A stretch of DNA of 64,000 bases, taken from positions 1,612,001 to 1,676,000 of the forward strand of contig JAGKQI010000104.1 in the NCBI GenBank assembly GCA_018806915.1, read 5' to 3'. A model generated the notes under the pieces. It did not search any database. It saw nothing but the letters and a program-made list of their open reading frames with translations, and was not told the origin of the DNA. Made by a program: the position numbers and the translations under genes. Origin of the DNA: Phytophthora colocasiae. Lineage: Eukaryota; Oomycota; Peronosporomycetes; Peronosporales; Peronosporaceae. Shown one piece after another: positions 21,003 through 30,913 of this stretch (position 1 is the stretch's first letter; every line of letters starts with the position of its first letter).

Positions 21003-21155
21003 TGTAACGGGGCGGTGCTCCTTGTTTGTGGTAAATGTAACTCTGTCTATTCAATCTGTGTGGCGCCCGGGTCGGGCGCCGTGAACCAACAAAACACAAG
21101 CTAATCTAATTGGTCGCCGTGCACCACGGCGACCGTGTGACAGAAGCCCGTCACA
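21003..21155 (-). repeat. 5' LTR of the chromodomain Gypsy element
   Basis: Direct repeat of 15325-15477; see that entry. On the minus strand it precedes gag, so it would carry the promoter. Confidence 0.9.
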
Positions 21156-21228
21156 CCCCCAACAAGCACCAAGATTCGAGTCGGAATCGGATTTTGTGGG
21201 CGATTCTGGATTGGACCACACCACCTGA
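21156..21228 (+). pseudogene. C-terminal tail of the interrupted MULE transposase
   Basis: Directly after the right LTR the frame reads PRFESESDFVGDSGLDHTT and stops at 21226-21228. The last piece before the left LTR is NRRARAPEHAVP in the matching phase. An acidic tail at this place is common in MULE proteins. Inferred from phase and position, not from homology. Confidence 0.5.
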
Positions 21229-21959
21229 AAGCAACAGCCTATCTAAGCGCACGCCCTATAGGTATACTAAAATTCAGAGTAAGCAAAACACCTTATAAAC
21301 TTTCACCTCAAATAATTAATAAAATATCAGGTGGAAGAAAATAATTTGTTACACTTTTATCATTTGATAAAATTATGGCCTTCTGCGCAAGTTGCGCAGA
21401 AGAGAAGTTGACCTGCGCAGAGTTTGACCCAAAAAAGGCATATCTCACTAGTGTCTTATTAGTCTTTACAACAGCAGAAACATATCTAAATAAGACCTCC
21501 TAACTCTTTCTAGAAGCCGAGATATAGCCTAAAACCTCACTGTCCCAAAGGTTTTATCGCGCTCTCTTGGTAAATAAATTTTGGCTGTGAACTCTTGTAA
21601 ACATAGTTTGTAGGTTCGTACCTACAATTGCAGGAAGCATGTCCAGGGATGCCGAATACGGCATTTATACTGACGGAGCATCCAGTGCCGTAAATTACGC
21701 GCGGCCAAAATAACGACGCATACATAAGTTATCAGCGTTAGAAGCAAATGGAAATCAATTATTGCAATAACTCTGATCATAATGCATGCTAAACCACAGA
21801 GTTCACCGTTCACCGCCTAAATGATGCCGTCCACGGTACGAATGTCCCAAAGATGTTTGTTAACTCGGAGAAAGTGATTTTTCTCGAGTGTATATGGGCA
21901 AGGCGATGACGTTCGTGGCCATACGTAATTCTGGCGAGACTAAAAAAAAGCGCTCCACT
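21229..21959. other. AT-rich gap left of the hAT remnant
   Basis: No gene recognised. 21385-21440 holds the TTCTGCGCAA..TTGCGCAGAA palindrome and the TTTGACCC motif shared in inverted form with 13215-13275. Confidence 0.35.
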
Positions 21960-23378
21960 GGCGGGATCGAGTTTAGTATCGCCTGCGTTTTCGTGGCTCG
22001 CTTCCGCTTGCGTTCGAGTTGGGCAACAAACGAGGCCCCTTCGATCTCGTCGTCACTTTCCTGACCACTGACCTCAAACCGCTGAAGTACCGCCCTTTAA
22101 TTCCGCGAAAGGTCAGCAGTGTCTCCAGCCAGCACCTTCGCGCACGCAATCTCAAATTCAGGAGAGTGTACAATATCGGCTTGGGGCGCTGTTTTAACAC
22201 ATAAAAGGTTAGAAGATGCCAATATATAATCTAAATTTGACCAAAACATACACAAGTATCTAGTAAAAGATGGCTGAACTTCCATGAGACCGTCCAACCA
22301 CACGCGAGCATCCAGCATGCTGATGTCTTGAGACTGCAGCGCCTTACTCACATTTTCCACTCGGCTGAGCTCCGCAAGAAGCCCGCGCAGGCGCTTCACT
22401 GAGCGTGCACTTGGGAGGAGCTCGGCGATCTCGTCATCAACAACTGGGAGAAACTCGGCTATTCGAAAATAGCGCTCAATCATAAATAGGCCGTAGAGGC
22501 ACTTTCACTCAAAATAGATATTAGTTATTACAGAAACATCAGGGTCAAAAATCAAAAATAACTTACCGAAGGGCGGCTGCGTAGTTCAATGTCTTCATAT
22601 TCTGCATCAGTGTCTGGATAACTACCAAATCGTCTTCATAGTCGCTTAGGTAGTGCTGCACAGCCAAGTTAAGACGATGACTCGCGCATCCAACCTGCGG
22701 TACTCCCAAACGGGTTGCCAACAATTTGTTTACCGAGCAGTTGTCGGCTACAATAAACAGGCAACTCTCGAGATTATTACCGTAATCTCTCTCAAGCATG
22801 TGGGCTAAAAAGGCCTCGTGCGTGCGTGCCCCGTGATTGTCATCAGGTCATTTATGAGTGGTGCCATAGCCAAAGGGGGGGGGGGGGGGTGCGCGTCGTA
22901 CCGTCCACTTCAAAGCACGCAAAAACAGCAAGGAAATGCTCAGATACGTGAGACCATCCGTCAATGATGACGCCAAACTGTTCCGGCATCTTGTCCTTAA
23001 TCTTTTCCTCAACAGCCAGCGTCACGACCTCCATAGCCGTATGCAGAGTCTCTACGGAAATAGCAGACAGCGTAGTGTAGCTGTAACAGAGCGTTAGAAA
23101 AGCATCGTAAAACATTGACAAAGGAACAGCACTTACCGACGAGCTGTGTCATTTTCACAGAAGCTAAGAGGTAGATTACTGGTTAGAACCCAGTCCATCC
23201 AGCATACACGTCTCTTGCCCGCTGTCGAACCCACGCATTAGTCCGCAAAAAAAGTTATCTGGTTACTCGAAAGTATACCATCCCAACGAAAAGAACTGCG
23301 TACCATTCAAACGACTCGATAACATATATTGCAATTTTCAAAACTCGAATCAACTGGGTTCATTACAGCTGATATCTA

Positions 23379-25113
23379 CAATCTGTCGCGAGATCAGTGA
23401 ACTCGTCATGTACTGTGCACATCGGCAGTAAGCTAGTCTCCCGACATACGGGTCGTGTCGGAGTCTGCGTCGCTGAAGTTGTCGCTGAAGTGGTCACTGA
23501 AGCCGTCGTGGCTGTCGTGTACCGGGTGGTCGCCTAGCTCTATTAGATGACGGAGCTTCTGCTTACGTCGGTACTTCTCTTGGCTCTGACGGCGCTTCTT
23601 CTTGATGTCGTTGCCGATCGAGACAAGCCGGTTTTGGTACTGGTGGTAGGTCAAGCCGTGTTCATCCCGAAGAGGGTGCATTGTGACGTGGTAGTTCGTC
23701 AGAGCAGCACAGATATGGAAGATGTCGTCGTACAGTGACTCGTTCCAGCGGTATTTTTCAGCGCATATCCGCCACAGTAACCCCAAACGTCCGAAATAAT
23801 TCTCAACAATGACCCTGTCACTGGAGATACGGCGATTTTGAAGCTGCTCTTCGCTGGTTAGAACGTTGCCCTTTTTAGGGTGAATGCACCTGATATGATC
23901 AGCGAGCCCTTGGTATCCTTTGTCAGCTAAGACAGCCCATTCATCAGGATACTCTGTACTCAGAGGGCCGTGATCCGGGAGACGCTGATCCCCGTCAGCT
24001 TTTTGCCGCTGCGACCTGTGAAAGGCCTCGTTGTCCCTGCACATCGTGATATCCGCAGTGTTACCACGCGCATGACGGGTGCAATTAATGGAAAGCCCTC
24101 GGGGGTTCACTGAGACTTCAACCTTGAAGCCATACAGTTTATGTTTGGCACTATAAAACGGCATGGCCTCCGCCATATTGCCTGCTGGACGGTTTGTTTG
24201 TTGGAAGGTGACGTCTGTGGCGTACAGCGCACACGGGAAGTTTGCAAACGTGTGACCAGAAGTCACTAGCGCTCTCATGTTGGACTCGTCGGCTTGTGAA
24301 GCTACCCACTCTTCATAGAGCTTGGATGCAACGACTTCGATGAACCCGGTGATGGTCTTGATGAATGTGGGCGTCTTAATCCTGAAGATTCTTGCGAGCA
24401 TTTCCATGTACCGCCGTTTTCATTACCACCAGCATCATAAAGAACACGTCCTTGGCTGCAAACGTAGAACGACGTCCACGCCCGACGTTCCAGTAGCGAA
24501 GTACATGTCCGCGTACAGAATACCACAACGTATTCAGCTCACGAGGAGAGAAGTTAGACATCCGTGTGATCGCAGCAGCACCACCATCTCGAAACACACT
24601 ATCCAGGATTGGGCACGGCGACGCAGCATCACCTCCTCCGTTTCCTTCTTCTTCAATGGGGTCGACGGGGAATCGCTCGATTTCCGCCCGTCGCTCTTCT
24701 TCTCGCTCCTCCAACATTGCTAGCACGGCTTGAAGGTGCGCAGCACGAGCCGTACGAGCACGAGCTGAAGCCGCTTGAGCACGGTCTCGACCTCCTTGTG
24801 ATCGCGGCGAGCCATTTCGAGCAGCCCCACGGCGAGAGCTACGTCTCGCACTTGCAGGGGTACGGGAAGGCGATCTACGCGGTGTGCGACTGAGCGGAGA
24901 GGAGTGGCGGGACGACATCGCAGATCTTGCTGGCTTGGAGTAGGCTTAGTGGGCGCGCCGGAAGTAGAGAAGTGATCGAGTATGATCAAGTAAATGAAGC
25001 AGCACAGCACAGACTGTGTCACACAGTGTAGACGCTCGAGTTTTCGGTAGAGACAGGAACTGAAAGGAGATCTAGCAGATGATCATCTATGGGATAGATT
25101 CTCTACAGATTGC
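23379..25113 (-). mobile_element. PIF/Harbinger-like (DDE_Tnp_4) element nested in the hAT
   Basis: Bounded by coding remnants of one hAT transposase on both sides. The inward-reading ends share only CAATCTGT followed by a loosely similar G/A-rich stretch, so the exact borders are tentative. It contains one transposase gene (23433-24918). Confidence 0.45.
23433..24918 (-). pseudogene. DDE_Tnp_4 / Harbinger-type transposase, frameshifted
   Basis: Two overlapping frames. The N-terminal frame (24918-24376) starts MSSRHSSPLSRTPRRS, an Arg/Ser-rich DNA-binding region, then AAKDVFFMMLVVMKT. The C-terminal frame (24407-23433) carries IKTITGFIEVVAS, YATDVTFQQTNRP (first Asp), VLADKGYQGL (second Asp) and RVIVENYFGRLGLLWR (catalytic Glu), and ends in a Ser/Asp tail. 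All three acidic residues are present. The frames overlap at 24376-24407, where a one- or two-base loss breaks the gene. Otherwise it is well preserved. The family moves by cut-and-paste with 3-bp target duplications. Confidence 0.8.
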
Positions 25114-25669
25114 TCAAATACATTAAAGCAGCCGTAACACCAAACATGTGGCTCAGTTCTTGCTCTGCTGTATGACTTACGACAGTACAGCTAACTTTTA
25201 TAAAGGTCTATTGAGTGTTCCCCTGCCGTTATCTGCCTCTTGAATGACGGTGGCGTAATCCGGGTGTTGTGTCCGCACATGCTGGACCGGGTTGCTGTAG
25301 CCGGTCCGTGGTGCTTGGCGGCGAACGGTACCGCAGCAACACCGGAAAAGCCCTTCAACATCTTCGTCGAAAGCGTCCACGACGCTCGTGAAGTAGAAGC
25401 CGGCAATGTTAGCGTTTGTATTGCTGCTGTGCGACCATTGAGGAAGTTTCAAACGGAAGATAGGCAAATGAGAACGAAAGAGAAGCTCTGATAGCACCAA
25501 AAAAATGGTACATGTAGGCTGTCCGCAGTCGGACAATTATATTCGTAAATAATTTATTTTTGAACGTCAATTCTTGAAATCAATATTTTAATCGATTGTA
25601 TTGTATTGTATTTCCCGTCACAATATATTTTTCGGCATCTCTGAGCATCTCGTACGTCACTTCACGAAA

Positions 25670-26520
25670 ATGCTAACCTCTCGAATGCTGGCGCGTGGCG
25701 GCCTCAGTCGCAGTAGTCTGTTGCAGCAGCACCTGCGTCTGGGTGGCATTACATCCCGCTGCATGGGCACATCCGCCCCGGACTCGAAGGAGCCTGAGCC
25801 CAAGCCTCAGACGAAGCTGCTGGACCGTGTGGTGGATAAACTCAATGACTCAATCAAGAAGCACCCAGGCGAGACTCTTGCCGTGCTTTTCGCGTCCGAC
25901 ATCGGCAGCATCGGTGTTATGTATGGTGCCATCTCCCTCACCGGTATCGAGTTCTCGCCCGAGTTCGCATTGGCATTTGCTGCCAGTCGCCCCTTCCGCC
26001 GCTTCCGCCTGCCGCTGGATCTGGCAGTCGCCGCTGGTGTAGCGAAGATCTTCCCAGCCTTCTCCAAAGTTCGACTATCGGAGTTGACAGGTGCTCTACC
26101 AAAGTGCGTACCATCAGTCAATACCTTGTAGATCTAGTTGTCGATACTAACGATCTGGTTTGTGTTCTAATGTGCTGCAGTGGAGCGAGCGCTTCGGCGT
26201 CGTCGACGATCTCGAGCTCCGGCTTCATGTCCAAGACGATGAACAAGGCCAAGGAGGTTATCGACAACTACGGGGCCGCGTACATGATGGGGTCGCGGAT
26301 TGCTGGTGTTGGGGTGGTCTGCTCACTGTACGCCCTGATCAAGCAGGGAGTGGACGTCATGCCAATTCTCGCATCATTGGGCATGGGAGAGGTAGGTGAA
26401 GCTCTCGGCGGGTATGCAGCAGCAGTAGTCTTCGGCAGTGTCGTATATCCATTCACACTGGGAGTCTCGGGGTATATTGTGCCTGTGGTTGCTAAAGTTC
26501 GCAGGACGATCATGCCGTAG
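25670..26520 (+). CDS. DUF1279/FAM210-like mitochondrial membrane protein
   Basis: Two exons, 25670-26103 and 26181-26520, joined across a 77-bp GT..AG intron, give 257 residues. The N-terminus is Arg/Ser-rich without acidic residues (MLTSRMLARGGLSRSSLLQQ), which predicts mitochondrial import. Two related segments follow, each an amphipathic helix and hydrophobic stretches: KLNDSIKKHPGETLAVLF..SIGVMYGAIS and VIDNYGAAYMMGSRIAGVG..YALIKQGVDV. The second is a clear DUF1279 motif as in FAM210A/B, proteins of the inner mitochondrial membrane linked to translation and respiration. An ATG 23 codons upstream of 25670 is not available (the frame opens with TTG). A duplicated DUF1279-like layout is known in stramenopiles; the exact role here is unknown. 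Confidence 0.75.
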
Positions 26521-26942
26521 ATTGAGACCATGAAGATGGATATCGCTTCATTTTCATCACTCACGACGGCCATACTTTTGTACTGTAGCAGATAGAAATG
26601 TCTCCAGCCAAGAAGCGGTATTCTCATTTGCACAACTTGTGCCGTGAAAGCAGCAGATAGTTGATTGACCAATTTAATTGGATACAAATGCAGAGTTTGG
26701 ATGCTTCACACTAAACGAGTAACGTAGATAGCTTCTGTGGCTTTAGCTTGGTGGATGTCGCCACTTCGAAGTGAAGAAGAGCGCTTGTTGCGCTCGACCT
26801 GATTACACGGTTGCGAGCACCGAGACTTTGATTTGATCAAAGTATCTTGCAGTTTGACTTGATTAAACTATTCATGATAAGACCCCAGCACCACACTCAT
26901 CATCTTCGTTGTCATTCCCCAATTTCGACGAATTCCAGTAAC

Positions 26943-27863
26943 ATGGTGGCCAACTCGCAGCACAAAGCGGCAGCGACATCCGAAGTCAACGCATCAACCA
27001 ATGCAACGGCAGGCGCGACAGCTATCCTCGTGCAGAAGCGTGACGTGTATCTGACTGGCTTCGGCAAGTTTGGTGACATCCTCGAGAACCCCACAACGCT
27101 GTTGGCAAGGAAACTGGTGGAGCATCCGAAAGTGACAGAGTCTCACGTACTCGAAGTCTCTGCTGAGAGTAAGACAACGAAATTGCTATGCAATTACAAA
27201 GGTTCAGAATAATGGAGGTAACACTAGATGGTTGTCTGCTGCTGCAGGCTGCGCGGAGGAACTCTCTCAGATGCACGCAAGGGCAGAGGTAAGGTGGACA
27301 ACGCATTGCCAATTTGATTCGGAACAGAGCTCAACGGTTTTGCATTACACCCATTGATCAGGAACGTGGACGGCCCTGCATCTTCCTGCACTTTGGTGTG
27401 GCCGCTACTTCGCGTAGCATCAAACTGGAGCAGGTGGGCTACAATGTGGCGGACTTCCGAATTCCGGATGAGCGAGGATACGTTGCAAAGAATGAGATTA
27501 TCCACGAGGGCGAACCGTCCGACATTTCTACAAACCTGCCTCTTGAAGAAATGCTAGCGACGCTGCAGGTTGTGCATCCGCGTGTCGACCTGTCGGATGA
27601 CCCCGGTCGCTACATCTGCAACTTCGTGTACTACCGGTCCCTCGTGTGGGCCAAGCACCAGGAGACCAAGGGAAACCAGGTAATATTCTACAACGCTCAT
27701 ACCTATCTTGTCTTTCCCTACCAAACGTATTCAATATTGTTTTTTTTTGTGGTTACAGAAGCACTTTGCGCTGTTCGTGCACTTCCCTGAGTTTCGGAAC
27801 GTCGTTTTTGAGGACCAAATGGCAGTCGCTTCCAAGATCGTGGATCTCGTAGCTGACTTGTAA
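26943..27863 (+). CDS. Pyroglutamyl-peptidase I-like (peptidase C15)
   Basis: Four exons, 26943-27168, 27248-27288, 27362-27679 and 27759-27863, keep frame and give 229 residues. C15 enzymes remove N-terminal pyroglutamate from peptides in the cytosol. The sequence begins the fold with VYLTGFGKFGDILENPTT (family: TGFGPF..NPS). It continues with IFLHFGVAATSRSIKLEQ and ends with the catalytic cysteine in DPGRYICNFVYYRS and the catalytic histidine in FVHFPE, all in the usual spacing. The catalytic Glu expected after strand 3 is not evident to me: it should lie around exon 2-3, where splice choice matters. The N-terminal ~30 residues are Ala/Thr-rich and poorly conserved. Introns are short and canonical. 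Confidence 0.85.
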
Positions 27864-28156
27864 ATGACTGCTACAACGTTTAAAGCGTAGCATCAACTGT
27901 AATGCACACCTGACTTTGAAGCAGTACATGTCAAGCCGGAAGTTGGTGTGGCATACACCACATACGACCTTACACTTTTTTCTGGTGTTCCGTACACCAG
28001 TCACTGACACGTCAAACCGTCGTCGCCATCCATTCCGCCTGTAAATTACCGGTACTCCAACCGGGCCTGCTGCTGTCACTCACAGACTCGAAGAGACCAA
28101 CCGCGAGTGGCGTCCGGGGGACCAGACCCAGCAGCAGCACATAAGCACCTACAGCC

Positions 28157-29916
28157 ATGAGCGCCCAGCAGACCAATGTGGAGCTCAAGGAGGCCATCAA
28201 GCGCCAGGTGGAGTTCTACTTCTCTCGCGCTAACTTGGCTAATGACGCCTACCTCGTCTCTCAAATGAATTCACAAATGTGCGCATTAAAACTGCAATTT
28301 AGTTAAGAAAAAAAAAATACTAATTGCTACTGTTTGTTGACAGGTACGTGCCCGTGGAGGTCATCGTCAACTTCTCCAAGATCAAGCAGCTGACGGACAA
28401 CACGGCGCTGCTTGTTGAGGCTGTGCAGGACTCGGACGTCTGCAGCCTCAACTCGACCAAGGATGCCATCAAGCCCAACATTAAATCCGAGCGTACTACC
28501 ATCATTTTGCGCGAGATTCCGTCTTCTACGAAGCCTGAGGACGTTGAGGCCATCTTTGACGGCTGTGGCAAGGTTGCCAGCGTGCGTAGCGATGTCGGTG
28601 ACACGTGGTTCGTCACCATGAACTCGGAATCGGAAGCTGTCAGCACGCTACTGGCTCTGCGCAGCAAGACGTTCAACGGTGCTGCCATTAAGGCTCGTCT
28701 TAAATCCGAGAACGTGCTCAAGTCCTTCTACCCCACGCAGCCCGCGGAGAATGTTATAGCTCCCAGCGTGGGCGCCCCATACGGCGGCCGTGGGTACTAC
28801 GCCTCACCGAACATGGGATACTACGACAACTACGGTGTCCAATACAACACAGTGAACCCTCGCGCAGGTCAGCACAACAACTACAACAATGGAGCAGAGA
28901 GGTATGCTGGCAACAACCAGCGGGGTGGTGCTGTCGCTGGCCGCGGACAGGGCCGTCAGAACCGATCGAACGGCACAGGAACTCACCAGCAGAAGGAAAC
29001 GCGTGCTAAGAGCGGCAGTTTCGAGCAGCGGGGACCGGGGAGCGCTCGTAAGAACAAGGACAAGCGCACAAAGGCGGAGAAGCAGGCTAATGGCAGTGCT
29101 AACGGCAAAAAGGCTGCTGCTCCTGCGGAGCGACAGCCTGTTATGAACGCGGCGAACTTCCCTCCGCTCCCCACGGCCCAGGAAAAGGGCGAGGTGTCGA
29201 ATGTGATCACGTACAAGTACCACCACGAGGACATCATGGAGATCGTTAAAAACATGGACGAGAATGACTGCATGCTCCCCGAGGGTAAGATGGATTACGC
29301 TGTGCACCCGGCAGCCTTGACACCTGAGGCACACCCAGACTTGCTGCGCAACCAGCGCACTTACAGTATTGAGCAAGCTCGTGATGCCATGCGCCAGGGA
29401 CGACCGATCCGCAGTGACTCGGTTGGATCTATTGATTACGAGAGCATGATGTACGGCGAGGACTACACGAAGGAGGCTCGTGAGCAGCGTAAGCAGAAGG
29501 CCGAGAGCACACCTGCTTCTGCTGACTCCGTCCCTGCTGCTAAGTCGGCCGCTTCGCCTAAATCAACTAATCCAGCCGCTGTGCCTGCGAAGGTTGTGGG
29601 TTACGCCGCAGCAGTGATTAATGGTACTCCGGCCCCGACGCCTGCCCCTGAGCCGAAGAAGAAGCAGCCTGCTGCTAAGACAGCCGCAAAGACCCCTTCC
29701 AAGGACGAGAAAAAAACCGCCAAGAAGACGGGTAAGACTGCCGAGAGCGCGTCCAAGGAGGCTGCTGCGCCGGCTGTGGATGCGTCTTTGCCGAAGACTG
29801 GTGCATGGGGTGGCCGTAACTTCCTCGATGTGGTCAAGGCCGACCCTCCTGCTGCACCAGTGCAGGCAGTGCAGGCAACGCCAACTGCTCCCGCGAGCGA
29901 AAGCGAGAGCAAGTAG
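28157..29916 (+). CDS. LARP4: La-related protein, LARP4/5-like
   Basis: Two exons, 28157-28278 and 28344-29916, give 564 residues. The La motif starts at once (VELKEAIKRQVEFYFSRANL, residues ~8-90) and runs over the intron (YVPVEVIVNFSKIKQL). The LARP4-type RRM follows (TTIILREIPSST.. WFVTMNSESEAV.. FNGAAIKARLK, ~92-160). LARP4 proteins bind poly(A) RNA and poly(A)-binding protein to stabilise mRNA in the cytoplasm. The middle is rich in Gly, Tyr, Asn and Gln with RG repeats, then Lys-rich. A short motif MNAANFPPLP resembles LARP/PAM2-like tails. The C-terminal 170 residues are Ala/Pro/Lys-rich and disordered. Codon use is strongly GC-ending, as in highly expressed genes. The intron sits inside the La motif. 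Confidence 0.9.
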
Positions 29917-30913
29917 ATACTGGTGCATTGGCGAGGCTGTGGTGATGTGGTTGGTTAGGCGAGGAGGACTTGTCCGAGTTGGGTCCTGGTCTGATGGCAG
30001 CTGCGGAGACGGTTGGTGTTGCAAGCGAGTTCGTAGCTTCAGCTTCAGCTTCAGCCGCTCGGTGGCTGCTGTTGGTTGGTCTGTCAGTTGGATTGTCAAG
30101 TGAGTTGAGGAAAAACAATGAATCAAGACGACCGCTGACTGGAACAATGATGTGACCCGGGCCTGATGGTGAAGACGCCGAGTGGTGTAGCTCTCAGCTG
30201 TCGTTGTGTTCTCTGCATTTTGGATATTTTTCTTCATTATACATGGATTTGCTGGATGCCCAAAGGTGAGAGCGTGCACGATGGTTCGTTCGTGACATAA
30301 GTGTACCTCGAGCAGAGAGTTTGACGTGGGTGTTTGCTTCACTCCCCAAGCTGTCAGCGCGCAAGACTGTACAAGCAACTTGCGGTGCTCAGGCGAGGAG
30401 AAATTTAAGGGTGTAGCGTCCAGTGCGTCTTGAAGTGTTCTGCTCGGCAGAACGCAATAAGAGAGTCAATCTGGATGCCTTCACTGACATGCATGCCACG
30501 ACAGCAATAACAAAATAGACATGGGTACGAGGACCTGCCGACGATCTCTTCTTTCCATCTCTTGCTTTGTGCCGTTGCGATTAAACGTTGGACGTGGCAA
30601 TTCTTGTCGATACTTACCGAGTGCAACAAGCACGGAATGTGTAGCACAACTAAACCCCTGCTCAGACGTGGCCTGCGCGAACCTTCGCAGCCATATCTCG
30701 CGCCTTGACCACGAAGACCAGAGTTGACGCGAACGTGTGTACCGCTCGTACCTCATTGAGTCGATGGAGACGATGAGCTTCAACGTGTCGCTCCTGTGCG
30801 CGAGAGGGATAAACGACCCGTGGATGGTATCATGGACCCCTGGATAGCATAACGAGCCTGTAGATAGCATCATAGACCCGTAGACAGTAGCAATGAACCA
30901 TGGAGAGCATAAT
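29917..30913. other. Gap between LARP4-like and BED-nuclease genes
   Basis: No convincing gene. 30830-30905 contains three near-repeats of 'gatagcat(a/c)..gacccgta'. Overlapping frames on both strands are composition artefacts. Confidence 0.4.

Larger units (their letters stand above)
15325..21155 (-). mobile_element. Ty3/Gypsy chromodomain LTR retrotransposon
   Basis: A 5.8-kb element with 153-bp direct LTRs (15325-15477, 21003-21155) and gag-pol on the minus strand in the order gag, protease, RT, RNase H, integrase, chromodomain. The LTRs run TGTGACGGG..CCCGTTACA on the coding strand. A primer-binding-like TGGTAGCACTTAG follows the 5' LTR, and a purine tract GGTGGGGGGTAG precedes the 3' LTR. 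The flanks read CCCCG and CCCCC, a probable 5-bp target duplication with one change. It sits inside the MULE transposase. A deletion removes the end of RNase H and most of integrase, so it is non-autonomous. The two LTRs differ at one position that I can see, implying recent insertion. Confidence 0.9.
21960..25500 (-). pseudogene. hAT transposase (BED type), split by a Harbinger-like insertion
   Basis: The BED zinc finger lies at 25460-25200 (FRCCCGTVRRQ, GYSNPVQHVRTQHPDY). The remainder lies at 23240-21960: CWMDWVLTSNLPLSFCEN, then an apparent 56-bp GT..AG intron ending near 23078, YTTLSAISVETLH, FGVIIDGWSHVSEHFLAVF (catalytic core), [28 protein letters not shown], and the C-terminal dimerisation region ending SIPPVERFF. 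The order and motifs are those of the abundant Phytophthora hAT family. At least three frameshifts are present. The 23380-25110 interval between the two halves is occupied by an unrelated DDE element. The 14-nt poly-G run near 22875 lies in this gene. Confidence 0.75.

Noticed and set aside
22870..22890. Poly-G tract as a G-quadruplex regulatory element
   Set aside because: It lies in a dead hAT gene and is likely slippage or a base-calling artefact.
28804..30378. Long minus-strand ORFs opposite the LARP4-like gene
   Set aside because: Low-complexity Leu/Val/Arg readings opposite Ala/Lys-rich host codons; no domain.
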